Assembly (NCBI GenBank): GCA_017412645.1
Contig: JAFPWX010000018.1
Location: 1 to 64,000 of the forward strand
Origin: Bacteroidales bacterium
GTDB lineage: Bacteria; Bacteroidota; Bacteroidia; Bacteroidales; UBA932
Direction: 5' to 3'
DNA length: 64,000 nucleotides
Made by a program: the position numbers and the translations under genes. A model generated the notes under the pieces. The model saw only the letters and a list, made by a program, of their open reading frames with translations, ran no database searches and was not told the origin of the DNA. Positions 43,469 through 52,182 of this stretch are shown piece after piece; position 1 is the stretch's first letter; every line of letters begins with the position of its first letter.

Positions 43469-45154
43469 ATGGAAAAAGACGACAAGAAGATTATATTCTC
43501 GATGGTGGGGGTGAGCAAAATCCTCCCCAATAACAACAAGACTCTTCTAAAAGACATTTATCTTTCATTTTTCTACGGTGCGAAAATCGGCATCATAGGC
43601 CTTAACGGCGCCGGCAAATCCACGCTCATGAAGATAATAGCCGGCATCGACAAACCCACCCGCGGCGAGGTGGTGTTCTCACCTGGCTACTCCGTGGGCT
43701 ATTTGGAGCAGGATCCCCAGATGGATCCGGACAAGACGGTCCTGGAGGTCGTGGAAGAGGGCGTGGCCGATGTGATGAACCTGCTTACCCGCTATAACGA
43801 AGTATGTCGGCATCTTGGAGACATGATAGACGACACGGTTATGTACGCTCTCTTCGAGCAACAGGCCGAATTGACAGAGAAGATAGAGGCTGTAAACGGC
43901 TGGGAAATCGAGTCGAAGCTCAAAAGGGCCATGGACGCCCTGCGCTGCCCGCAGTCGGACGAATTGGTGAAGAACCTCTCCGGGGGCGAACGTCGCCGTG
44001 TGGCCCTCTGCCGTCTGCTTCTCCAGGAACCCGACGTGCTTCTCCTGGACGAGCCCACCAATCATCTCGACGCCGAGAGCATAGACTGGCTGGAGCAGCA
44101 CCTGCAACAGTACAAGGGCACGGTCATCGCCGTTACCCACGATCGTTATTTCCTCGACCATGTGGCCGGTTGGATACTGGAGCTGGACCGCGGCGAAGGC
44201 ATCCCATGGCAGGGCAACTACTCCGGCTGGCTGGAGCAGAAGACTCAGCGTCTGGCTATGGAAGAGAAGACTGCGAGCAAGCGCCGCAAAACCCTCGAGC
44301 GCGAACTCGACTGGATACATATGGCCCCCAAGGCCCGTCAGGCCAAAGGTAAGGCACGTCTGAACAGTTATAACCGCCTGTTGGAAGAGGACGTGAAAGA
44401 GAAGGAAGAGAAACTCGAGATATTCATCCCCAACGGCCCACGTCTGGGCAACAAGGTCATCGAGGCCAAACACGTCCGCAAGGCATATGGCGACAAACTC
44501 CTCTACGAGGATCTGAACTTCGTGCTGCCGCCGAACGGCATTGTGGGTGTCATCGGTCCCAACGGCGCCGGTAAAACCACGCTGTTCCGTCTTATCATGG
44601 GGCTTGATAAGCCCGATTCCGGCAGCTTCGAGGTAGGCGATACGGTAAAGCTTGCCTATGTGGACCAGCAGCACACCAGCATAGACCCGGAAAAGAGCAT
44701 CTACGAAGTGATTTCCGGGGGCAACGAGTTCATTCGCATGGGAGGCCGCGACATCAACGCCCGCGCCTACCTCGCCCGCTTCAATTTCTCCGGAGCCGAC
44801 CAGCAGAAGCTCTGCTCGGCCCTTTCCGGAGGCGAACGCAATCGTCTGCAGCTGGCCCTGGCCCTGAAGGAAGAGGGCAACGTGCTGCTGCTTGACGAAC
44901 CCACCAACGACATCGACGTGAACACCCTGCGCGCCCTGGAAGAGGCTCTGGACGATTTCGCCGGCTGCGCCGTGGTAATCAGCCACGACCGCTGGTTCCT
45001 GGACCGCATCTGTACCCATATCCTCGCTTTCGAAGGGGATTCTCAGGTATACTTCTTCGAGGGCTCTTATTCCGAATACGAGGAAAACAAGATCCAGAGG
45101 CTGGGCTACGAAGAGCCTAAGCGTATCAAATATCGTAAACTCATGGAGGACTAG
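43469..45154 (+). CDS. ettA: ABC-F ATPase, EttA type
   Basis: EttA gates the first steps of translation elongation according to ATP level by binding the ribosomal E site. The 561-residue soluble protein has two ABC cassettes: GLNGAGKSTLM/LSGGERRRVALCRLL/LLLDEPTNHLD, then GPNGAGKTTLF/LSGGERNRLQLALAL/LLLDEPTNDID. An arm and linker rich in Lys/Glu (about residues 270-320) lie between. Length and the SKILPNNNKTLLKDI start fit EttA rather than Uup or antibiotic-resistance ABC-F. The nitroreductase gene follows by 2 bp. Confidence 0.93.
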   Translation: MEKDDKKIIFSMVGVSKILPNNNKTLLKDIYLSFFYGAKIGIIGLNGAGKSTLMKIIAGIDKPTRGEVVFSPGYSVGYLEQDPQMDPDKTVLEVVEEGVADVMNLLTRYNEVCRHLGDMIDDTVMYALFEQQAELTEKIEAVNGWEIESKLKRAMDALRCPQSDELVKNLSGGERRRVALCRLLLQEPDVLLLDEPTNHLDAESIDWLEQHLQQYKGTVIAVTHDRYFLDHVAGWILELDRGEGIPWQGNYSGWLEQKTQRLAMEEKTASKRRKTLERELDWIHMAPKARQAKGKARLNSYNRLLEEDVKEKEEKLEIFIPNGPRLGNKVIEAKHVRKAYGDKLLYEDLNFVLPPNGIVGVIGPNGAGKTTLFRLIMGLDKPDSGSFEVGDTVKLAYVDQQHTSIDPEKSIYEVISGGNEFIRMGGRDINARAYLARFNFSGADQQKLCSALSGGERNRLQLALALKEEGNVLLLDEPTNDIDVNTLRALEEALDDFAGCAVVISHDRWFLDRICTHILAFEGDSQVYFFEGSYSEYEENKIQRLGYEEPKRIKYRKLMED

Positions 45155-45156
45155 TA

Positions 45157-45702
45157 ATGGACAATGCAGTTTTAAAAGCTTTGCGCAGCCGGCGCAGCAT
45201 ACGCCGCTTCAAGCCCGGGCAGATCAGTGATGCCGAACTTCAAGCTGTTCTGGAGGCCGGCACCTGGGCTCCGACCGCCCATGGCCTTCAGGATCCCTGG
45301 ATTGTCGCCGTGCAAAAGCCGGAACTGAAGGAACGCATTTCGAAACTGAATGCCAGCGTTTGGGGCAGGGAAGATTTCGACCCATTCTATGGCGCACCTA
45401 CCTATGTCCTGGTCTTCGCTTCCCGGCCGGAGAAAACGCTTAATGGCGTACCAGACGGCTCCCTGGTGCTTGGAAACATGATGCTTGCCGCGCATTCCAT
45501 AGGTCTGGGCTCGTGCTGGATAAACCGTGAACGCGAGATGTTCGAGACCCCTGATGGAAAGGCGCTTATGGCTGAGCTCGGCTTGCCGGAAGAGCTGCAA
45601 TCCGGGCTGATGGGCGTCGGAGCCCTGGCCCTCGGCTATCCCGCCCATGAGGCTCCGGCTCCCAAACCCCGCAAAGAAGCTTACTGGAGAGTGATCAAAT
45701 AG
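45157..45702 (+). CDS. Nitroreductase-family flavoprotein
   Basis: A 181-residue FMN-dependent NAD(P)H oxidoreductase. The N-terminal RSRRSIRRFKPGQIS is the FMN phosphate-binding signature; APTAHGLQDPW and GLGSCWINRE are typical later blocks, and ALGYPA lies near the end. Substrate unknown; quinones or nitro compounds are usual. It lies 2 bp behind ettA and ends at a strong hairpin terminator. Confidence 0.88.
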   Translation: MDNAVLKALRSRRSIRRFKPGQISDAELQAVLEAGTWAPTAHGLQDPWIVAVQKPELKERISKLNASVWGREDFDPFYGAPTYVLVFASRPEKTLNGVPDGSLVLGNMMLAAHSIGLGSCWINREREMFETPDGKALMAELGLPEELQSGLMGVGALALGYPAHEAPAPKPRKEAYWRVIK

Positions 45703-45704
45703 AA

Positions 45705-45735
45705 AAAAGCCCTGGTCGTTTTGGCCAGGGCTTTT
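45705..45735. terminator. Bidirectional terminator after the nitroreductase gene
   Basis: AAAAGCCCTGG and CCAGGGCTTTT form an 11-bp stem, with a possible extension through a G-T pair around a short T-rich loop. It can serve both the nitroreductase (plus) and the barrel protein (minus). Confidence 0.85.
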
Positions 45736-45752
45736 CAGTATTGAATGCCGGT

Positions 45753-47159
45753 TTAGAACTGGTAGTTGATACCGATTCCAATCCAGAGGCCTGCGTCCAT
45801 GCCTTCGGTGAAGCACTTTGCAAAGTCGGCTGAAACGATGAAGTTCTGGTTCATTGCAATCTTGAGACCTGCGCCGCCGCTGTACACAAGGTAGTTGACC
45901 TTGGAGGCGTCGTAGATAGGATCAGGTGTGCCGGAAAGGGCATTGAATTCCGGGTCGTAGACTTTACCGTCGGTAGATCCGTCAAGAGCGTCAAGCTTGG
46001 CGAGAGCGTCGGCCTTGTAGGGCTTGGTGATGATACCTGCATCGAAGAACGGGTTCACTGCCACATAGAAGTACTGATTGGCAAGAGTGAATTTCACGAG
46101 CTTGATGCGGATTTCGGTATTTGCCCAGGCCATACCTTCAGCAAGGATACGGTTCTCGCGCAGACCGCGGATGGTGTTGCTGGAACCGAAGCCTTCGGAA
46201 ATCATGTTGCGCTGGACAAGCAGGGGATTGTTCTGAATCATGTACAGCGGAGTTTCGCCGGCAATGGTGTGCTGCCAAGCGAGACGGTATGCGAAGACGG
46301 GATTGCCTGCGGGGATGGGGATGGGAATGCTGATATACTGACGGAAATAAGCACAGGCCTTCAGATAGCCATTCTTGAGCACGTTGCCGTTGAGGTAGGC
46401 CTCTGCCCAGATACCCCTGTTGGGGGCAGCCTCGATATCGCGGGTGTCGTACACGAGACCTGCGTTGAGTTCGAGAGCAAGACCGCCGTTCTTTTCCGCG
46501 TCGGTGAGAACACCGGAATTGGAGAGGAAATTGTAGAGGGTGGCGTTGGTGTTGTAATAACGGGTTTCGTCATCTACCTTCACGCCGTTGTCGTGCATAT
46601 TCCCGAGTTTCCAGTTCCAGAAGTTCATTCCGGCCGCCCAGTTGAGATTTTCGGTGATGCGGCCCTGGAAATTGGCGAGGATGCGGAGCATGTTGCGGCT
46701 CATGCCGTAGTAGTTCACATTGGTTTTCGTGGGATCGGTGAGAGAGGCGGGAATGGTCATGTCCCTGTTGCCCCAAACGTCGTAGTTCTGCGTTGCAGCG
46801 GCACCGTTGAAGCCCCAGATGCTGTAGAGTGGGTCTGTCATGTAAGTGACGGACGCGTTCACGCGCATATTGGGAATGAGGTACTTGGAGTCGTATGCCA
46901 AATAGAGGCGCATACGGTGGCTGTGGGTGAAGTACGAGCCTTCCCAGCTGATTTTGTGGAGGGGATCCGGATAGGTGTTGCCGTCGCCGTAATAGTAAAC
47001 GTCGCCGAAGGCACCGGCCTGGAAGCCGTTGTCAACCGAATAGGTAGCAGTGGGGAGAACGCCGAAGGACCAACCGGTCTTCATCTCTTTTTCTTCCTGT
47101 GCGGAGAGACCTGCTGCGAATACGAGACCCGCAACAAGGATGGTGAAAAGTTTTTTCAT
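45753..47159 (-). CDS. BamA/TamA-type 16-strand-like outer-membrane barrel protein without POTRA domains
   Basis: A 468-residue protein with a signal peptide ending at LSAQ (residue 20). The sequence alternates aromatic and polar strands. The segment GFGSSNTIRGLRENRILAEGMAWANTEIRIKL is the Omp85 signature of loop 6 (RG-aromatic motif, here RGL) and the following strand with NTEIR. The C-terminus ends in Phe (GIGINYQF), as for Bam substrates. No POTRA repeats precede the barrel, so it is a surface-antigen-type member and not BamA. Function unknown. No close -7 box is visible; the best is TAAATTAG near 47215-47208. Confidence 0.8.
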   Translation of the reverse strand: MKKLFTILVAGLVFAAGLSAQEEKEMKTGWSFGVLPTATYSVDNGFQAGAFGDVYYYGDGNTYPDPLHKISWEGSYFTHSHRMRLYLAYDSKYLIPNMRVNASVTYMTDPLYSIWGFNGAAATQNYDVWGNRDMTIPASLTDPTKTNVNYYGMSRNMLRILANFQGRITENLNWAAGMNFWNWKLGNMHDNGVKVDDETRYYNTNATLYNFLSNSGVLTDAEKNGGLALELNAGLVYDTRDIEAAPNRGIWAEAYLNGNVLKNGYLKACAYFRQYISIPIPIPAGNPVFAYRLAWQHTIAGETPLYMIQNNPLLVQRNMISEGFGSSNTIRGLRENRILAEGMAWANTEIRIKLVKFTLANQYFYVAVNPFFDAGIITKPYKADALAKLDALDGSTDGKVYDPEFNALSGTPDPIYDASKVNYLVYSGGAGLKIAMNQNFIVSADFAKCFTEGMDAGLWIGIGINYQF

Positions 47160-47225
47160 ATTTTGGATAATAAGTAAAAAGATTCTCGGTTACTAGTTTC
47201 AGTCCGCTAATTTACGAATTTTATG

Positions 47226-47233
47226 TAAATTTG
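47226..47233 (+). promoter_or_regulatory. -7 box for the KefB-like antiporter operon
   Basis: TAAATTTG, 21 nt before the ATG at 47255. Confidence 0.55.
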
Positions 47234-47254
47234 AGGGCTTTTACTTGCGATTTT

Positions 47255-49225
47255 ATGGCAGAAGAGGTTAATTTCGTTCGAGATCTTGCGGTTATTCTCA
47301 TTTCCGCGGGCATAATAACCATCATCTGCCGTGCCCTCAAACAGCCCACCATCCTCGGTTACATCATAGCCGGCTTCATTATCGGCCCCCAAATGGGAGT
47401 GTTCGGTATCAGCAGCATGGATACCGTGGAGCTCTGGAGCGAAATCGGTATCATCTTCCTCATGTTCGGCCTTGGTCTGGAGTTCAGTTTCAAAAAGCTC
47501 CTGGGGGCCGGGACATCGGCCCTGGTAACGGCCGGAAGCAAGTTCCTGGGCGTGTTCGTGATAGGTTTCATTCTGGGGCAGGCCATGGGCTGGAGCCCCA
47601 TGGAAAGCATTTTCCTGGCAGGCCTTCTGAGTATGTCCAGTACCATGGTGGTGGTCAAGAGTTTCTCGGAAATGGGCCTGTCCAAAAAGCCCTTCGCAGC
47701 CGGAGTGTTCGGTACTCTGGTGGTGGAAGACCTCATCGCCATACTACTCATGGTGTTGCTCTCCACCCTGGCGGTGGCCGGCAAATTCAGTGGCGGTCAG
47801 CTCTTCCTCGAACTTGGCAAGCTCACCTTCTTCCTGGTTCTTTGGTTCGTCGTGGGCATCTACCTGCTTCCCACAATAATCAAGCGCACAGGAAAGTATC
47901 TCAACGAGGAGGTGCTTCTTATCATCTCCCTCGGACTTTGCTTCGGAATGGTGACTCTGGCTACCGGAAGCGGTTTTTCGAGCGCCCTCGGAGCCTTCAT
48001 GATGGGCAGCATCCTTGCGGAGACGGTGGAGAGCGAACGTATCGACTCGCTCATCGTTCCCATTAAAGACCTTTTCGGGGCCATCTTCTTCGTGTCTGTG
48101 GGTATGATGCTTGCCCCGAAGGCCATCTTCGAGTACTGGTGGATAATACTCATATTGGCCGTAGTAGTGATAATAACCCACATCCTCTTCGCAGGAATGG
48201 GTATCATCCTCACAGGAGGCGGACTCAAGGATGCGGTGAACACCGGTTTTAGCCTGGCGCAGCTCGGCGAATTCGGCTTCATCATAGCCGGCGTTGGCGT
48301 GAGTCTCGGAGTGATGAGGGATTTCATCTACCCCGTTATCATAGCGGTGTCGGTAATCACCATCTTCACCACTCCGTTCATCATTAAACTGGCAGACCCG
48401 TTCTACGAATGGCTGCGCAATACTCTTCCGCTTGGCGTCCTGGAAAAAATCGACCATCCGGCATCCAAGACGGGCAGCTCCACGAAGGCCGAAAGGAGCG
48501 AATGGCATTCCCTGCTCAAATCGTACTTCCTGCGTGTGGGTATCTACGGCGTAGTGCTGATAGCCATTCTGATGGTGAGCGTCCGCTGGCTGGCCCCGCT
48601 GGCGGTCAAGCTGCTGCCCGGCGTGGCGGAAACCTGGCGCAACGTCATCCTAATGGCGCTGACACTTCTGCTGATGTCTCCCTTCATCTACGGCCTTGCT
48701 GTGAACTCCGGATCCATCAACGTACATGCGCATAGGCTACTGAGCGTAAAAAAGACAAATGTCTGGCCCATATTCGGTCTCACTCTTGCCCGCATTTTCA
48801 TCGCCCTCGGCTTCATCTTGGCGGCAATCAGCCAGTTCATAGTCCTGAAGGGCTGGGTAGTGGTGGCAATACTCATTGCGGGCGTGATACTGTTCCTTGT
48901 CGCACGGTATTCCCTGCGACACAGCGACCTCTTCGAAAAGAGGTTCCTGAGCAATCTGGCGGACGAAGAGAAGCGTCCCGCGAAAGGCAGTTCAACCCCC
49001 CTTCCAGATCCGGATCTCAAGCTGCATTCCTATACCCTTAAAGCGGACAGCCCGATACTGGGTAAGGTGCTTAAAGAAAGTGGATTGCGTGATCATGGCC
49101 TGATACTTATAAGCGTCCGCAGGGGAGACAGTTACATTTCAAATCCCAGTCCCGATTACGTTTTCGAGGAGGGCGATACAATATGGGTTACCGGTAGTTC
49201 GGAAGCCCTTGAATGGATAAGTTGA
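47255..49225 (+). CDS. CPA2-type cation:proton antiporter (KefB-like) with TrkA-C domain
   Basis: A 656-residue inner-membrane protein. About 12 helices of the CPA2 family come first, including GYIIAGFIIGPQMGVFG, FLMFGLGLEFSFKKL, SMSSTMVVVKSF and the ion-binding VVEDLIAILLMVLLS. More helices lie at 430-560, followed by a C-terminal RCK/TrkA-C regulatory domain (LHSYTLKADSPILGKVLKESGLRDHGLILISVRRGD). It probably exchanges K+ or Na+ for H+. The ATG at 47255 is used because the TTG further upstream lies in the -7 box. The glycosyltransferase gene follows by 4 bp. Confidence 0.9.
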   Translation: MAEEVNFVRDLAVILISAGIITIICRALKQPTILGYIIAGFIIGPQMGVFGISSMDTVELWSEIGIIFLMFGLGLEFSFKKLLGAGTSALVTAGSKFLGVFVIGFILGQAMGWSPMESIFLAGLLSMSSTMVVVKSFSEMGLSKKPFAAGVFGTLVVEDLIAILLMVLLSTLAVAGKFSGGQLFLELGKLTFFLVLWFVVGIYLLPTIIKRTGKYLNEEVLLIISLGLCFGMVTLATGSGFSSALGAFMMGSILAETVESERIDSLIVPIKDLFGAIFFVSVGMMLAPKAIFEYWWIILILAVVVIITHILFAGMGIILTGGGLKDAVNTGFSLAQLGEFGFIIAGVGVSLGVMRDFIYPVIIAVSVITIFTTPFIIKLADPFYEWLRNTLPLGVLEKIDHPASKTGSSTKAERSEWHSLLKSYFLRVGIYGVVLIAILMVSVRWLAPLAVKLLPGVAETWRNVILMALTLLLMSPFIYGLAVNSGSINVHAHRLLSVKKTNVWPIFGLTLARIFIALGFILAAISQFIVLKGWVVVAILIAGVILFLVARYSLRHSDLFEKRFLSNLADEEKRPAKGSSTPLPDPDLKLHSYTLKADSPILGKVLKESGLRDHGLILISVRRGDSYISNPSPDYVFEEGDTIWVTGSSEALEWIS

Positions 49226-49229
49226 CGGC

Positions 49230-50387
49230 ATGAAAGTAGGTCTTTTCATCGACACCTGGTATCCTATGGTGGACGGGGTCATCAAAGTGGTGGACAACTA
49301 TGCCCGCCGCCTGGTGAACTATTGCGACGTGGTGGTATTCTGCCCGGAAGCAAGGGGAACGGACTACAAGGATGATTCCAGCCTGCCATATAAGGTGGTG
49401 CGCTGTTCGTCCCTCCCGATGATAAGATACGATTACAACATACCCACCCCTGCGCTCGATCCCGTGTTCGAGGCCAAACTCATCACCAGTGGGATCGACA
49501 TGGTGCACATACATTCGCCATTCACAGTCGGCTTGGCGGGGCTGCTTTTCGCCAAGATTCACCGCATCCCGGTGGTTGCCACGCTGCATTCCCAGTACAG
49601 GCAGGACTTTGAGGGTGCGCTCCATTTCAAACCGGCGCTTGACACCGTGATGGCTTCCATCATGGGAGTGTTCAACTCCTGCGACGAGTGCTGGGCGGTA
49701 AACGGTGGTATCAAAGACCTTTATGTGAATGAATACGGGCTCACCGCCCCCTGCAAGGTACGGCTCAATGCCACCGACCACAAGCCTGTTTTAGACCCGG
49801 CAGAAGCCGCTGCAGTCGTGAACAGGACCTATGGCGTGCCGGAAGATGCCACGGTATTCCTCTTCGTTGGCAGAATCAATTTCCTGAAGAACATCGACTT
49901 CACCGTCCGTGCCCTGGCGAAGGCTAAGGCCAGGGGCTTGAAGAACTTCCGTATGCTCTTTGTGGGAAGGGGCCAGGACGAGGAGAAACTGGCGGAAGTG
50001 GTACGTAAGGAGGGCCTGAACGATGAAGTGGTGATGTGCGGCCTGGTATCGGAAAGGGAGATGCTCCAGAATCTCTATTCCCGTGCCAAGCTTTTCCTCT
50101 TCCCGTCGCTCTACGATGCCAACTCCCTGGTGCAGATAGAGGCGGCCTGCCAGGGAACTCCCACGGTCTTTATAGAGGGCGCCCGCACTGCCGCCACGGT
50201 TAAAAGCGGGGTTAACGGCTACGTCTCCCCGGCCGACGAGGAGAGTTACGCCCGCATCATCATGGACATTATGGCCGATCCCGAAGGTTATTCCAAAGTA
50301 TCGGAGGCAGCCAGAAGGGACCTTTACCTCAGCTGGGACGATGTCGTCCGCGAAGTTTATGAAGATTACAAGAGTTTTATGAAATGA
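49230..50387 (+). CDS. Glycosyltransferase family 4 protein
   Basis: A 385-residue GT-B glycosyltransferase. The N-terminal domain (MKVGLFIDTWYPMVDGVIKVVDNYARRL, HIHSPFTVGLAGL) binds the acceptor. The C-terminal half (FLFVGRINFLKNIDFTVRALAKAK, FVGRGQDEEKL, FLFPSLYDANSLVQIEAACQGTP) carries the GT4 sugar-nucleotide site with a conserved Glu. The sequence resembles diacylglycerol glucosyl- or mannosyltransferases, so a glycolipid product is possible. It overlaps the CobW gene by 4 bp. Confidence 0.88.
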   Translation: MKVGLFIDTWYPMVDGVIKVVDNYARRLVNYCDVVVFCPEARGTDYKDDSSLPYKVVRCSSLPMIRYDYNIPTPALDPVFEAKLITSGIDMVHIHSPFTVGLAGLLFAKIHRIPVVATLHSQYRQDFEGALHFKPALDTVMASIMGVFNSCDECWAVNGGIKDLYVNEYGLTAPCKVRLNATDHKPVLDPAEAAAVVNRTYGVPEDATVFLFVGRINFLKNIDFTVRALAKAKARGLKNFRMLFVGRGQDEEKLAEVVRKEGLNDEVVMCGLVSEREMLQNLYSRAKLFLFPSLYDANSLVQIEAACQGTPTVFIEGARTAATVKSGVNGYVSPADEESYARIIMDIMADPEGYSKVSEAARRDLYLSWDDVVREVYEDYKSFMK

Positions 50388-51532
50388 TGAACGAAACGAA
50401 ATATACCCCCGTGCTGCTGCTGACGGGATATCTCGGCAGCGGAAAGACAACCCTTCTGAACCGCATCCTGGCCAATCAGAAAGGTATCAAGTTCGCCGTT
50501 ATCGTGAACGATCTCGGCACAGTGAACATCGACGCTTCCCTCATTGAGAAGGGGGGTATAGTCGGTAAGAAAGACGAATCCCTGGTGGCCCTCCAGAACG
50601 GCTGCATCTGCTGTACCCTCAAGATGGACCTGGTGGAGCAGCTGAACGACATCACGCGTCAGAACCGCTTCGACTACATCGTAATCGAGGCCAGCGGCAT
50701 CTGCGAACCGGCTCCCATCGCCCAGACTATCAGCACCATACCCCAGCTGGGCCCGCAGTACGCAAACGGCAACAATTACGCGAAGCTCGACTGTATAGCC
50801 ACCGTGGTGGACGCCCTGCGAATGCAGAGCGAATTCAGCTGCGGCGACACCTTGCCTCTCCGTAATTATGACGAAGAAGACCTGGAAAGCCTTGTGGTAC
50901 AGCAGATTGAATTCTGCAACCTGGTGCTCCTGAACAAGGCTTCGATGGTGAAGCCCGAGGAACTGGCCCGCGTGCATTCGGTGATAAAGAACCTGAACCC
51001 GGGTGCTGAAATTATAGAATGTGATTTTTGCGACGTTCCTCTGGAAAAGATCATCAATACCGGCCTGTTCAATTTCGACAAAGTAGCCACTTCCGCTGCA
51101 TGGATTGCAGCGATTGAAGGGGAGGATGAAGAGCTTCACAATGAAGAGGAAGGCGAGGCCGACGAATACGGCGTGGGCACTTTCGTGTGGTACCGCCGCG
51201 AGCCCATGGACATGAACAAGTTCGACTGGTGGGTGGCGAAGTGCTGGCCACGCAGCGTCATCCGTTCCAAGGGCCTGTGCTATTTCTCAAACCAGACCGA
51301 TAACTGCTACCTATTCGAACAGTCGGGAGTGCAGAAGAGCCTCAAGGACGCTGGCCTGTGGTTCGCAACCATGCCCAAGGACCAGCTGGCAGAAATGATG
51401 CTTCACGACCGTGCGCTTCAGCGCGACTGGGATCCGACCTGGGGCGACCGCATGCAGAAGATAGTCTTCATCGGTCAGAATATGGACCGTGAAGAAATAG
51501 AGGCCGGACTGGACAGCTGTCTGGTCAGATAA
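50384..51532 (+). CDS. CobW/COG0523-family GTPase (putative metallochaperone)
   Basis: A 382-residue G3E GTPase. The P-loop is GYLGSGKTTLLN, the metal-binding motif GCICCTL is intact, and EASGICEP and NKASMV supply the remaining GTPase motifs. A Glu-rich stretch (about residues 245-265) precedes the C-terminal CobW domain (FVWYRREPMDMNKFDWWV). Such proteins hand Zn2+ or another metal to client enzymes. It shares an operon with a K+/H+ antiporter and glycosyltransferase. No Zur-like operator is visible. It overlaps the opposing arginase-fold gene by 8 bp. Confidence 0.9.
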   Translation: MMNETKYTPVLLLTGYLGSGKTTLLNRILANQKGIKFAVIVNDLGTVNIDASLIEKGGIVGKKDESLVALQNGCICCTLKMDLVEQLNDITRQNRFDYIVIEASGICEPAPIAQTISTIPQLGPQYANGNNYAKLDCIATVVDALRMQSEFSCGDTLPLRNYDEEDLESLVVQQIEFCNLVLLNKASMVKPEELARVHSVIKNLNPGAEIIECDFCDVPLEKIINTGLFNFDKVATSAAWIAAIEGEDEELHNEEEGEADEYGVGTFVWYRREPMDMNKFDWWVAKCWPRSVIRSKGLCYFSNQTDNCYLFEQSGVQKSLKDAGLWFATMPKDQLAEMMLHDRALQRDWDPTWGDRMQKIVFIGQNMDREEIEAGLDSCLVR

Positions 51533-52181
51533 GACGGCCCTTTAGTGCTTCCACGATAAAGGAATCGGTACGGCGGTTGACGGCAGCGTCTTCCGCCGTT
51601 CCTCCTTCTTCAGGGGGCAGGCTGCCGCAGATGTCGAGCCCGAGGATGCGCCTTCCTGCGGTAAACGCTTCCAGCAGACGGCCGAAGAGAGGCAGGTCGA
51701 GCGAGCCCTGATCCCAGTTGGTGCGGGCGGCGCAGGTGCAGAATACGTCTTTGTCGACAGAAACATAAAGGGGAAGATCCGACGGAGCAGGGGGCGGAAC
51801 CGTCGCTCCTTCCGGGAAGACACTGACGCGATCCTGGAAGCCTTCCGTCTCGCACAGCAGCTCCGGCGATATCCCGATTATCGTCACGTGGCGAAGCAGG
51901 GGACAGCCCTCCAGCAGGTCCCGGACCCATCCGCCGCAGCTGATTACGCCCTCGAAAGCCGGTGCCTGCATGTCGGGATGATGGTCGAAAAGCAGCAGGT
52001 CGAAAGGTTCCGGAACGTTCTCGCAGAAGAAACGGGAAAGATAATGGTAGTCCCCGCTGCCAAGATGATGCACGCCCCGGCAGCGGCCGCCTATGATCTC
52101 CCTCAGGCGCTTTTCGGCTTCAGGGGAGCAGTAGCGGCGGCTGCCTTCGACGGCGCTGCAGTCTATGGCGAATTCTTCCAT
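51525..52181 (-). CDS. Short arginase-superfamily protein
   Basis: A 218-residue member of the ureohydrolase/deacetylase superfamily. Metal-ligand motifs in order: GSGDYHYL (variant of GGDHS), LLLFDHHPDM (DAHxD type with Asp, His and Asp) and YVSVDKDVF (SxDxD). It is about 80 residues shorter than true arginases and the substrate loops differ, so arginine hydrolysis is unproven; amidinohydrolase or deacetylase activity is possible. It lies 1 bp after the acyltransferase gene on the same strand, close to rocD and pruA. Confidence 0.75.
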   Translation of the reverse strand: MEEFAIDCSAVEGSRRYCSPEAEKRLREIIGGRCRGVHHLGSGDYHYLSRFFCENVPEPFDLLLFDHHPDMQAPAFEGVISCGGWVRDLLEGCPLLRHVTIIGISPELLCETEGFQDRVSVFPEGATVPPPAPSDLPLYVSVDKDVFCTCAARTNWDQGSLDLPLFGRLLEAFTAGRRILGLDICGSLPPEEGGTAEDAAVNRRTDSFIVEALKGRLI

Positions 52182-52182
52182 T

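Noticed and set aside
43679-45019. 446-codon open frame on the minus strand
   Set aside because: Antisense to ettA; composition mirrors the complementary ABC cassette motifs.
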